Shown: in pieces, positions 8,092 through 16,600 of the stretch
Layout of the letters: every line of letters begins with the position of its first letter
Numbering within the stretch: position 1 is the first letter of the stretch
Source: Prasinococcaceae sp. CCMP 1430
Lineage: Eukaryota; Prasinodermophyta; Palmophyllophyceae; Prasinococcales; Prasinococcaceae
NCBI GenBank assembly: GCA_013416795.1
Contig: RQSC01001045.1
Span: 31,387-64,340, forward strand
Length of the DNA: 32,954 bases
Direction of reading: 5' to 3'
Made by a program: the position numbers and the translations under genes
Notes under the pieces: model-generated
Told to the model about the DNA's origin: nothing
Seen by the model: only the letters and a program-made list of their open reading frames with translations
Database searches by the model: none

Positions 8092-10533
8092 CTACTCCCC
8101 TTGGCCTGTCGCGGCTGCCCCCTCCGCAGCCGAGGCGACGCCCGTCGCAGCGGCGGTCTCGATGGCCACCGCGCGCATCTTGAGCACGGCGGCAGCCGCT
8201 CGCGCGTCGGCACCATCACCATCGGCAAGCATCGCCTTCACCTGGGCGGCCGGCGCGCTGGCGCCCTTGAGCAGCGTGCGCATCGCCGCGGGAACGTCCA
8301 CACCAAGCGCGGAGACGACGTTGGCAAGGTACTCCATGTCCGCGGCGAGCTGAGCCGCGCCGGAGTCATCGAGCGCCTCGATAGCCAGCGCGGCAGATGT
8401 CGCCAACGACGCAGCACCGCCTGCGACGCGCACCACCCATTCAGACGCGAGGCGCGTGTCGTCGGCGGCGCCACCCGAGTCCACGGCATCGCCGCCGACG
8501 TTCGGTGCACCGGGCGACGACGGCCCGATGCCCAACAGGGGCTCGAATTGCTGCGGCAGCGTGAGCAAATATTCGCCCACCGCAGTTGCGCACGCCTGCG
8601 GATACGCGCTGAACGTGGGCAGGTCGAAGCTGTTGCCCGCGGCGCCCGCCTCGCCGGACATGTGCGTGGCCTCCCACACGGAGAGCTTCGCGTAGCCGTC
8701 AAGATGGCGGTGCACGCGCGATGCCAGGACGTCGTACACGAGCGCGTCGGCAGCCTTCTCGAAGGCCGCCGCGCGCGCTGCCACCATCGGGAGCACAGGC
8801 GCCTGCGCCGCCTGGGCAGCGTCGCCGGCGCCGTCGTCGTTCAACACGCCTGCCAGCATTGTCTGGAGCTCCGCGCGGCGGCTCTCGTCGCGCCCTGGCG
8901 AGTGTATGCGAAGGCGCGCGAGCACTGCGGAGACCTCGGCGCCAGCGTATGGATGCTCGCTGCCCTCACTTGCAGCAACGGTCGGCAGCTCCGCATGCGC
9001 CGCATCTGCGGCGGCCAGTGCGCTGCCGCCGCGGCGCAGCTGCGCGGCGGCGGCGGCGTCCATTGCCGCCAGGCGAGAGGCAATGGCCGAGCTGGCGGAG
9101 AGCAGCGCCAGCGCGCCCTGGACCAGGGCCTCGAACGCGGCCTCATCTGCCGCTGCTGGCTGCATCGCCGCCTTGCTCTTCCCTGCTTGCTGCGCCTGCT
9201 GCACGCCGTAAGGCGCGCAGGCCGTGCGCAGCGACGCCAGCTGGTCCATCATGCCAGCCACGAATGCCGCGCCCACACGGTCGGCGACCTTGACGCTCTC
9301 GTCCGCCTCGGACAGCCCCGTTGCAACGACGCAGCGTCGAATGCTCCGCTCAAGGGCGGCGGCCATTTCGCCCACGCTGGCCTCCAGCGCAGCGACGGCC
9401 TCTCCGAAGCCGCTCGATGACACGCCCGACGCGAGTGCGCCAGCAACGGCGCCAGACGCGCCACTGTTGGCGCGGCGCAGCTCCGCCTGCAGCTGCTCGC
9501 TCTCGGCAGGCGCGTAGCCCTCCAGCGAAAGCAAGTACGGGGAGTCTACAGCGCACAGTGCCCTGTCGACCGCCTCGGGGGCGCAACCCTTCAGGCGCGG
9601 CAGAAGCGCCTCGGCAAACTGGTGGGTGCGCGCACGCAGCGACACCAGCTCATCCACGGCGGGCTTGTTCGCTGCCAGTGCGGCTTCGGCGGCCTTGGAA
9701 ATACGCGTCGCGAATTGCGCCGAGACGGCCTCCATGCCCTCGCAGACGATGCGGGGCACGAGCGCCGCGCGCTGGCCAGGCAGCGCCGCCTCCACCCACA
9801 TGGCGTCCTCGTCGATGGCTGCGAGCAGTGCCTCGTAGAACGCGGGAAGCCAGTCGCAGAAGCTCTGCGAGTCTGCGGCGCCGAACGACGCCCACACCTC
9901 AAGCGCGGGCGCGAGCCGCGCCTTCACGTAGAGCCGCTCGGCCACATCGCCGCGGCCGATGCTCTCGAGCACGCCACGCGCGGCCTTGGTCGCCTCAGCG
10001 TCGCGCGCGGCGATCGCGTCGCTTAGCTGCGGCGACACAATTGCCTCGAGGCGGTCCTCGTGCTGCGCCAGGCGTTGGCGCGCGTCGGCGAACTGCGGCA
10101 CGTCCACCACCGCACCTATGGCGCGGCGCATCTGGGAGAGTGCCGCGGCCGCGGCCGGCGCGTCCCCGCTCGCGAGCACTGGGTCGATGGTCACCAGTAG
10201 CTCGGAGAGTCCCGCAGCCTCTGCGAGCGTGCCACGCGCGTCCTCCATGCGCTCGCGGATAGCGCCGACGGCTGCGAGGCGGGACACGCACGCGGCGGAC
10301 TTCTCCACACTCTCGCCCAACCTCTCCGACAGCGCGCTCGCCTTGGCCCGCAGCGACACGCTCTCGTCGCGCAACCTCCCGCTCTCGCGCGCGGCGCGCG
10401 GCACGCGCGCGAGCGCCGCGGCCGAGTCGTCCTCGAGCGCTGCAGACGCATCCTCTGCCATGAGCTGCAGCTTCATCTCGAGCTCGGAGAGGTATTTGTC
10501 CACGGCCTCCTCCGGAGGGCAGCTCGCGCAAGC
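8092..10533 (-). CDS. COG7: Conserved oligomeric Golgi complex subunit 7 (5' end unresolved)
   Basis: About 813 residues are visible from a likely acceptor (GCTCCAG|GCTTGC) at 10533. The sequence follows COG7 from the N-terminal helical region (VDKYLSELEMKLQLMAED, then LAAVGAIRERMEDARGTL, then AIGAVVDVPQFADARQRL) through EDRLEAIVSPQLSDAI to an Ala-rich C-terminus. COG7 is a lobe-B subunit of the COG tether, which acts in retrograde transport within the Golgi. The family usually starts with a short FDxxxWIN segment. I cannot find it. An in-frame TGA lies just upstream of 10560, followed by a hexamer repeat and an undetermined base (10613). The first exon is therefore missing, misassembled or displaced. 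The 3' end converges on PSF1, with 142 bp between stops. Confidence 0.9.
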   Translation of the reverse strand, partial: ACASCPPEEAVDKYLSELEMKLQLMAEDASAALEDDSAAALARVPRAARESGRLRDESVSLRAKASALSERLGESVEKSAACVSRLAAVGAIRERMEDARGTLAEAAGLSELLVTIDPVLASGDAPAAAAALSQMRRAIGAVVDVPQFADARQRLAQHEDRLEAIVSPQLSDAIAARDAEATKAARGVLESIGRGDVAERLYVKARLAPALEVWASFGAADSQSFCDWLPAFYEALLAAIDEDAMWVEAALPGQRAALVPRIVCEGMEAVSAQFATRISKAAEAALAANKPAVDELVSLRARTHQFAEALLPRLKGCAPEAVDRALCAVDSPYLLSLEGYAPAESEQLQAELRRANSGASGAVAGALASGVSSSGFGEAVAALEASVGEMAAALERSIRRCVVATGLSEADESVKVADRVGAAFVAGMMDQLASLRTACAPYGVQQAQQAGKSKAAMQPAAADEAAFEALVQGALALLSASSAIASRLAAMDAAAAAQLRRGGSALAAADAAHAELPTVAASEGSEHPYAGAEVSAVLARLRIHSPGRDESRRAELQTMLAGVLNDDGAGDAAQAAQAPVLPMVAARAAAFEKAADALVYDVLASRVHRHLDGYAKLSVWEATHMSGEAGAAGNSFDLPTFSAYPQACATAVGEYLLTLPQQFEPLLGIGPSSPGAPNVGGDAVDSGGAADDTRLASEWVVRVAGGAASLATSAALAIEALDDSGAAQLAADMEYLANVVSALGVDVPAAMRTLLKGASAPAAQVKAMLADGDGADARAAAAVLKMRAVAIETAAATGVASAAEGAAATGQGE

Positions 10534-10753
10534 CTGGAGCGCGCAGCGCAGCTCGGCGCGTCAGCGCCAGCGCCAGCGCCAGCGCGTGCGGCCGCGCGCG
10601 CGCGCTGATCGCNATGCACGCTGTGCCCGCTGTGGCCACCGTGCCATCCATGCCCGTGCTGTGGCCCAGGTGCACCGCCCATTGATCCTCCGTAGCCCCC
10701 ACTGTGCGTGGCGTGGGCGGGCGGAGGTGGCGGCCCTGGCAAGGGCGCCTGCG
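10534..10753. promoter_or_regulatory. Short divergent region, COG7 / bL35m, with hexamer repeat and an N
   Basis: 220 bp separate the COG7 acceptor from the first bL35 ATG. The stretch contains about four copies of CAGCGC (10562-10586), a CG run, and one undetermined base at 10613. All promoter elements for both genes, and probably the COG7 first exon, should lie here. Confidence 0.55.
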
Positions 10754-11176
10754 ATGGCAGCGGCGGCGGCGACGCCGCACGAGGGGGTGGCGGCGGCGGT
10801 GCCTGTGTTAGCGAGGGCGCGGTCGATGCTCACATTCGCGGCACGGGCCGCTGCGTCGTCCCCTTGCTCGCCTGGCGTGGCCTCGGCGGCGGGTGCGCTC
10901 CCTGCAGCTGCGCCCGCGCGCTTCATGTCGGCGGGAGGACACTTCAAGCGCAGGACGGCGAGCAGCAAGTACAAGATGCGTCACCCGACGGTCTTCAAGC
11001 GGCGCTTCAAGATGCTCGGCGGCGCTGGCGGCAAAGTGAAGCGCATGCGCGAGGGCAACCGCCACCGCGCCTTCCACAAGGGCAACACCCAGAAGAACCA
11101 CCTCGCGCGGCCCGCGATGGCTGCCGCAGGCGTCGCCAGGTTGCTCAAGAAGTTCGGCTTCGCGAGCGGATTCTAG
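10754..11176 (+). CDS. MRPL35: Mitochondrial large-subunit ribosomal protein bL35
   Basis: 140 residues from the ATG at 10754, or 116 from the second ATG at 10826 (MLTFAARAAASSP). The C-terminal half is the basic bL35 fold: KYKMRHPTVFKRRFKMLGG, GKVKRMREGNRHRAFHKG, and the ending ARLLKKFGF. That ending is closer to plant mitochondrial L35 than to the plastid or bacterial form, which ends KRLLPY. The N-terminal part is rich in Ala, Arg and Ser with almost no acidic residues, and a likely cleavage context ARF|MSAGG lies ahead of the mature domain. This supports mitochondrial import. No intron is needed. It converges with the DUF1350 gene, 162 bp between stops. Confidence 0.88.
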   Translation: MAAAAATPHEGVAAAVPVLARARSMLTFAARAAASSPCSPGVASAAGALPAAAPARFMSAGGHFKRRTASSKYKMRHPTVFKRRFKMLGGAGGKVKRMREGNRHRAFHKGNTQKNHLARPAMAAAGVARLLKKFGFASGF

Positions 11177-11338
11177 CTACAGCCAAGCGCCTGGCTGGCG
11201 CATGTGGCCACGTCCAGTGCCCGTGGCACGCCGCGAGGCGCCGCGAGCCGCTCGCGGGCGACGGTGAAAATACCTCCATTCAATTTTGTCGACACAAACG
11301 TATATACAACTCGGGAAACGCGGCGCGTGCCCGCGGGC

Positions 11339-12421
11339 TCAGCTTGCGAACCCCTTGAGGTAGTTGATGGCGTCGAAGGCCACGGCATCGACCGCAGCCT
11401 CGTCGCCGAACGCGAAGCCGCTGCCAGCGCCGTCCCCGCCGAGGCCCGCCGCATCGGCGGCCTGCGCCGCAGCCGCGCCCAGATCCGCCGGCGTCACGCG
11501 CACGCACACCGGCGAGAGGTGCCCCAGCCCTGGAAGGATGGTGCTGCTCACCGATGCGCCCAACTGCGGATCGCCCGTGCCCTCACTGGCGTCGCCTTCG
11601 CTGCTTGTCCCCTTGAGCGCTGCCAGCAGACCCATGGACATGTCCAGGGTGTCTGCACCGAGGGTGCACACTCGCACGTCTGCGCGCGGGTCCTCGCCCA
11701 GGACGCCCGCGCGCCGGAGTGTGGCCTCTTCGTTCGGCGCGAACTCGACGCCCGCGGCGGCAGCTGCACGCCGCGCGACGCCTGCAAGAACGGGCACGGC
11801 CGCGCCGGCGGGAGTGCCTCGCAGCAGCGCCTCGCAGAGCTGCTCCAGGAGTCCAATTTGCGCCTGCGCGGTCGCGGACGTAAATGCACACAGGTAGACG
11901 CGCCCGCCTGGCCCGCCGCTCTCGTCGCTGCTGCTCCTGTCCGCCGCCGCAAGCAACGCCAGCTTGGCCCCCAGAGAGTGACCCACCACGTGCCTCGGCA
12001 GATTGGCGGCATCTACGCCGAAGGCGCCGCCACACGCACCGCACGCATCCGCAAACGTGCGCGCGCACTCGCGGGCGGCCGCGCCGTGGTCCAGTGCCGC
12101 CTCGTACGGCGTGGCCACCACCACGAAGCCACCAGCGTCGGCGAGGGCGCGCGCGAGGCGATCGTAGCACACGTGTGGGTAGCCACCGACGAGCGCGCCG
12201 CCGAGCAGGTGCACGATGCCAGCCGGTGTGCCGGGCGGGAGCAGCACCTGCGCGCGATGCCGGCGCGGCGGCGGCGTGTTAGGCGGGGTCATCCGCGCTC
12301 GCGCGCGCAGCTTCGGCGCCCTCGACGGGGCGCGGCGTACCTTTGCTCCTGCGACATCGCGCCACGGCTCGCGCCCCCCCGCACGCTCGCCGCTGCGCTC
12401 CGCCACGAGCTCCGCCTGCAC
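11339..12421 (-). CDS. DUF1350 alpha/beta-hydrolase-like protein, probably plastid (5' end unresolved)
   Basis: Exon 12247-11339 encodes 302 residues beginning VLLPPGTPAGIVHLLGGALV. The body has LADAGGFVVVATPYE, a nucleophile elbow GHSLGAKLALL, and LPGLGHLSPV near the end. This is the DUF1350 family found in cyanobacteria and plastid-bearing eukaryotes; its biochemical function is unknown. The preceding intron (12248-12340, 93 bp) has donor AAAG|GTACGC, a good branch site CCTAACAC and acceptor CGCGCAG. It joins DVAGAK to VLLPPG in phase 0. The upstream exon reads back through ELRSRLVQAELVAERSG without any ATG before a stop near 12572. A transit-peptide-like start, MASTAAAARAVGGPRG, at 12555 is in another frame. 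A micro-intron or an indel in the GC runs may separate the two. Confidence 0.8.
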   Translation of the reverse strand: MQAELVAERSGERAGGREPWRDVAGAKVRRAPSRAPKLRARARMTPPNTPPPRRHRAQVLLPPGTPAGIVHLLGGALVGGYPHVCYDRLARALADAGGFVVVATPYEAALDHGAAARECARTFADACGACGGAFGVDAANLPRHVVGHSLGAKLALLAAADRSSSDESGGPGGRVYLCAFTSATAQAQIGLLEQLCEALLRGTPAGAAVPVLAGVARRAAAAAGVEFAPNEEATLRRAGVLGEDPRADVRVCTLGADTLDMSMGLLAALKGTSSEGDASEGTGDPQLGASVSSTILPGLGHLSPVCVRVTPADLGAAAAQAADAAGLGGDGAGSGFAFGDEAAVDAVAFDAINYLKGFAS

Positions 12422-12555
12422 GAGCCGCGAGCGCAGCTCGATGGCGAGCGGGTTGTCGCCGCCCCGATCCTCGCCGCCGCCCGGGGCGACGCGCGCGCGC
12501 CTCGCGCGCCTCGGGGCCCGCCAACCGCACGCGCCGCCGCCGCCGTCGACGCCAT

Positions 12556-12834
12556 CGCAGCCCCCTTCCTCCCCTCACCCTCGGCTCCCCGGCAGCGCGT
12601 GCGCCATGTGGCGCGCCGAAGCTGGCGGGCGCCACTCTAGATAAGAAGCTTCCGAGCAAAAACGCCATCAAAACGAACGCGCGCGGGAAAACGCATTGAA
12701 ATCGCCATCACAGCGGGGCGCGCCACACCGCGCGCGCGCTACGCACGCATCCGCCCTCTCTCTCCCCCTTCCCCCTCCCCCCTCCGCGCGCGCGCGAGCG
12801 GGCGGGCGGCGTGTCGCGGCGGTCGCGCCGTGCG
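12556..12834. promoter_or_regulatory. Divergent promoter, DUF1350 gene / SAP membrane protein gene
   Basis: No gene is seen. An AT-richer patch at 12640-12710 contains CCATCAAAACGAACGCG (core TCAAAACGAACGC, 12668-12680). A perfect E2F-type site, GCGGGAAA (12683-12690), follows directly. The core starts 167 bp before the plus-strand ATG (12835) and 113 bp from the candidate minus-strand ATG (12555). A pyrimidine-rich stretch (12750-12785) follows. The TCAAAA element recurs upstream of the OATP and MutS2 genes. Confidence 0.5.
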
Positions 12835-13819
12835 ATGAGCAAGCGCGCACCGAGCGGCGGTCGGACGCGGCGGACGCCGTGGTGGTGGGTGCTCGCGGCC
12901 GCGGGCGTGCTCGTGGTGGCCGCGCTCGACTCGCGGCCGCCGACCGACGACTGCGTGCGCCGTGCCGCTGGCGGCGCCGCTGGCGGCGGCGACGGCTGTC
13001 GGCGGCGCGCTGTACCTCTCCGCCCTGCAGCTCCGCTTCCGCGGCGAGCGCGGCGCCGGCGACGCCTCGCCGGACAGCACGCCCACCAAAACACCTGACG
13101 CGGGCGCGTTCGGCGAGGACGATATCATGTGGGGCACGATGGGCGTCGTATCGGCGCTGCCGATCGCCAGCCCGCTCGCGTGGGCGTTCGGGTGGATCGC
13201 CACCGGTGAGCGCCGCTACCTGGCGTTCTGCGCCATGTACGCGGTGCCGTCGCTCGCGGCGTTCTCGAGCACGCTCACCGACGCCGCCGACGGCGGCGCC
13301 AGCGGCGGGATGGAGTTCCTGGCGCTCCTCGCGTGCGTGGCGCACGTGCAGCTGGAGCGGGTTGCCGCTACCGAGAACGTCGACGCCGAGCGGCCGCCGT
13401 GGCTGCCGCAGCTGCCCAACGACCGCGCGGTGACGCTGCCGTTCTTCGGCGGCGCTGAGGGCGAGGACGAGGGCGACCGCACGCAGGCGCCGCCGCCGCT
13501 GGAGCGCTCCGCCGCGGCCGGCCTCGCCAAGGGCACGTGGGGGCAGCAGTCGCTCAAGGCCAAGCTCGAGGCAGAGGACGCCGCCGAGCGCGAGGCGGAG
13601 GCCGCGCAGCGCGTGCTCGAAGAGCGCGCGCTCGGCGACTGGGACGTGCGTTTCTCGCGGCGCTCGGCCACCGTCAAGCAGCTGCGCGAGGAATGCAAGG
13701 AGCAGGGCATCGAGGGGTACAGCCGCTTGCGCAAGGCTGAGCTGGTGGAATTGCTCGAGTCCGTCGATCGCCGGCGGGCCGCGGAGAGGGTGCTTGATGA
13801 AGAAACGAGCGAAGGCTGA
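12835..13819 (+). CDS. Membrane protein with C-terminal SAP-like motif
   Basis: Exons 12835-12954 and 13031-13819 give 302 residues. The intron (76 bp) has donor TGC|GTGCGC and a pyrimidine-rich acceptor CTCTCCGCCCTGCAG, phase 0; it is needed to change frame. The N-terminus is basic, followed by one hydrophobic segment (TPWWWVLAAAGVLVVAAL). Two or three more hydrophobic stretches follow (WGTMGVVSALPIASPLAWAF, YLAFCAMYAVPSLAAF, MEFLALLACVAHV). A charged Ala/Glu coiled-coil-like region (about 225-250) then leads to a SAP-like helix-turn-helix (ATVKQLREECKEQGIEGY, then LRKAELVELLESV). SAP motifs usually bind DNA or RNA. The combination suggests a membrane anchor for nucleic acid, perhaps at a plastid or the nuclear envelope; that is inference. 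I do not recognise a named family. Confidence 0.75.
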
Positions 13820-13900
13820 TGATGAGTACTAAAGTAGTTCGACACGGCGACGGTTCTAGTCTCAACGAGCGCCCAGCGCGCGCGGCGTCGCATGAGCGCG
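13820..13900. other. 3' flank of the SAP-motif gene
   Basis: A short spacer with TGATGAGTACTAAAGTAG directly after the stop. No gene. It leads into the 20-bp minisatellite. Confidence 0.6.
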
Positions 13901-14072
13901 CGCAAGCAACGCTGAGCGCGCGCAAGCAACGCTGAGCGCGCGCAAGCAACGCTGAGCGAGCGCAAGCAACGCTGAGCGAGCGCAAGCAACGCTGAGCGAG
14001 CGCAAGCAACGCTGAGCGAGCGCAAGCAACGCTGAGCGAGCGCATGCAACGCTGAGCGCGCGCAAGCAACGC
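13901..14072. repeat. 20-bp tandem repeat (minisatellite), eight full copies plus a partial one
   Basis: The unit CGCAAGCAACGCTGAGCGAG starts at 13901 and repeats exactly every 20 bp through 14041, with a 12-nt partial copy at 14061. Variation is confined to one position (GAG or GCG at the unit end) and one T in the copy at 14041 (CGCATGCAAC). The array sits between two convergent genes and ends 6 bp from the stop codon of the SLC6 last exon, so it probably lies in the SLC6 3' UTR. Twenty is not a multiple of three, so the open frames across it are not evidence of coding. Confidence 0.97.
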
Positions 14073-14077
14073 CTCGC

Positions 14078-16346
14078 TCACGGCAGAGGTGCTGGCGACG
14101 GCGTAGGGGCCTCGGAGGCGCGTTCCCACATGTCGAAGCCAATGACCGCCTCGCACGTGGGGTCGTCGCCGTTGCGAGGAGTCCTTCCGTGAAATGGTAT
14201 TCTGACTCAGCGTCTACCCGGGCCCTGGCCACGTAGTAGCAGGTCCCCGTGGCCCCCCATCATATTGTCATGCTTCGGGCGTATGCTCGCCTACGCGACG
14301 CCGCTAACGCTGGGTGCTCATGGAGAGTAGACGCAATAGACAATGTTACATTCGAGCGACGCCCTGGCTTGCAGACTCACACCGTCCGCCGCCACGTCCG
14401 CCAGGCGCGCCACTGCCGCGGCCTCGCCTCGCACGTTGCCTTGGCAAGCCCAGCGACGATCGCCACCACGCTGCTGAGCGCCAGCAGCCAACCGAGCGCC
14501 AACGCCCAAGACGGCAGCTTGCTTGCCTCGGCACCGGTCTCGTCGTCGGAGCCATAGAATCCGCTCGGGTCCATGGCGCTGAAGACGATCGCCAGGTTGA
14601 AGAGGCACAAGAGCGCGACGGGGATGAAGTACTGCCACAGCAGTCGCCACAGCCTGCCGCCAGTTGCGCGGCCGCCGCGCATCTCTTGAATGGCCGCAAG
14701 AAAGTCGTCGCCATAGAACCACGTCACGGCAATGCACTCGCAGGCGCAGACAGCAAAGGGGCCGAGAAGTAGACCCCAGCTGTCAAAGAATTGGACCCAG
14801 TACTCACCGGCGTCGGATGCCAGCCACAGGTTGGTGCAAAACAATGTGACGCAGACGTACGCCGCCGCGATTGCGGTGCTCTTTGTGGCGCCGGATTCGA
14901 CCGCCAGCCCCAGAAGCACCTCCACCGTGCCCAGCTCGCTGTCAATTCCGAGCAGGAAGAGCGTGATGAAGAAGAGGATGCTCGCTACCTGCGCAAGACC
15001 AGTTGGCAGCGTCGCGAGGCCAGCAGGGTACACGACGAACGCCAGAGATACCGGATTCGACGTGATGACATCCTCAATCGGCACATCTTCTTCGTGCGCG
15101 AGAACGCCGAGCATGGCGAAGACAGTCACGCCTGCGAGAAGAGACGTCAGCGCATTGCAAAGGGGCACAGCGATGGCATCAATCACCACATCCTCCCTGC
15201 CGCCAAGGTGAGAGGCGAATACGACCAGCGCGCCTAAACCAACCCCCAACGAGAAAAAAATCTGCGTCGCCGCCGCCTGCCACGTGGATCCGTCGGCCAA
15301 CAACGCCCATTGCGGCTTGAAGAGAAACGCGACGCCCGCGCCCGCGCCCTTCTTGGTCACCGCAATTATCATCAGCGCGATGAGCATCACAAAGGGTACA
15401 GTGGCAGTCACCCACACCACTACACCGACGGATTTGGTGCCTCGGCAGACGAAGAGAAAGCAGGCAGCCCATGCGACGGCCATCGCGCCAACGATGGGTC
15501 CCACTAGCATCGTCATGTCGCCGATGCCCGCAGACAAGTGCAGCACATCGTCCTGGAGGAATTCGGTGGCCGCCTCAACGCGCGTCTGGGTCCCCGAGGG
15601 CGCCCACGGTAGCGGTGAGCGAAAGGAGTGCACCACGTATACGAGCGCCCACGCGATGATCGCCATGTAGTAGTACGAAATGATGCCCGCGAGGAGTACC
15701 GCTGCCCACCCTACGCCGACCAGGCGCGGGTCCACCGCTTGGAGTGCTTTCACGGGGCCGGCCTTGGCCGCTTGCCCCAGCGCCAACTCCAGCAGGTACA
15801 GCGGCACGCCCAGCAACACGAGGCAGACGAAGTAGGCGAGCAAGAAGGCGCCGCCGCCGTGCGCGTAGGCCACGTACGGAAAGCGCCACACATTGCCGAG
15901 TCCGATGGTGTAGCCGATGCAGGCCAGCAGGAAGCTCGCCCGAGACCGCCAGGTGCTGCGAATACAGAGCGCGAGCACAGGGTGTGGGGAAGGGGTCGCA
16001 TTAGAATGTAGCAGCGTTCAGGCGCGAGCGATAACTGACGCTCTCGTGTGCTTGCACGCTGCCGCTGCAGCGACGCCATGCTTCGTCGGCATGGTTTGCA
16101 CACGCACCCTCTACGTCGCTCCGCGGCGCTCGTGAATATTGCTGCCGTCGCCCTCAACTCATCCACCGCCGCGGCATCGTCGACGCAGAGCCGCGCGCTG
16201 GGCACGGGCGCTAGCACGTCGGCTGATTGCCGAGCCTCGCGCTGCTGGCGACCGTCCGCGGTCGAGGGGCTCGAGGTAGAGCCAACGCCCTCAATCTCGA
16301 ACGTGCCAGCCGTTGCCGTCAGCGCGCTCTTGCCTCTGTCGGACAT
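14078..16346 (-). CDS. SLC6-family sodium:neurotransmitter/amino-acid symporter
   Basis: Inferred exons on the minus strand: 16346-16108, 15955-14435 and 14201-14078, giving 627 residues. Intron 15956-16107 has donor AGAGG|GTGCGT and acceptor ATTCGCAG. It joins an acidic N-terminus (MSDRGKSALTATAGTFEIEG) to GTWRSRASFLLACIGY, the expected SLC6 entry into TM1. Intron 14202-14434 has donor GCAAC|GTGCGA and acceptor CTGAGTCAG; phases match, and the last exon (IPFHGRTPRNGDDPT, later EAVIGFDMWERASE) ends in a Pro-rich tail. TM1 GYTIGLGNVWRFPY carries the unwound Na+/substrate site. TM6 SLGVGLGALVVFASH and TM8 LGIDSELGTVEVLLG are also recognisable. About 12 TM helices are present. The substrate is probably an amino acid or osmolyte and cannot be fixed. 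The gene is divergent from the cyclophilin gene (254 bp). Confidence 0.92.
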
Positions 16347-16600
16347 CAATGAGAACGGGCGGTAGCACACCGCCCGCGTGCCGGCGCGACCTGGCGCGCA
16401 GACGGCCCGCCAGCGTCCCACAACGCGTAGCTGTGCACCGACCACGCGACGGACGGCGTTCGCGCTGGCGCCACCGCGCCTGCGTCGTGGGGCGCGCCCT
16501 GCTGCGGCGCGCACGATGTGGCACAAATAAATGTGTGTCCTTTTCTCACACCGCGCCAGACTGCGCGCAACGCGCGCTGCGGTGGCATTTGCGAGATTCA

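Noticed and set aside
10590-10780. Gly/His-rich frames as the COG7 first exon
   Set aside because: They lack the FDxxxWIN pattern, cross an undetermined base and are low complexity.
12290-12292. ATG at 12292 (MTPPNTPPPRRH) as the start of the DUF1350 protein
   Set aside because: It lies inside the inferred intron (AAAG|GTACGC ... CTAAC ... CGCGCAG). Removing that intron gives the conserved junction into VLLPPG.
13901-14072. CRISPR-like array
   Set aside because: The 20-bp units are directly adjacent without spacers, in a eukaryotic intergenic region.
14377-14434. Unspliced SLC6 C-terminus ending in an Arg/Trp-rich tail
   Set aside because: A GTGCGA donor and a phase-matched acceptor at 14202 give a more natural C-terminus.
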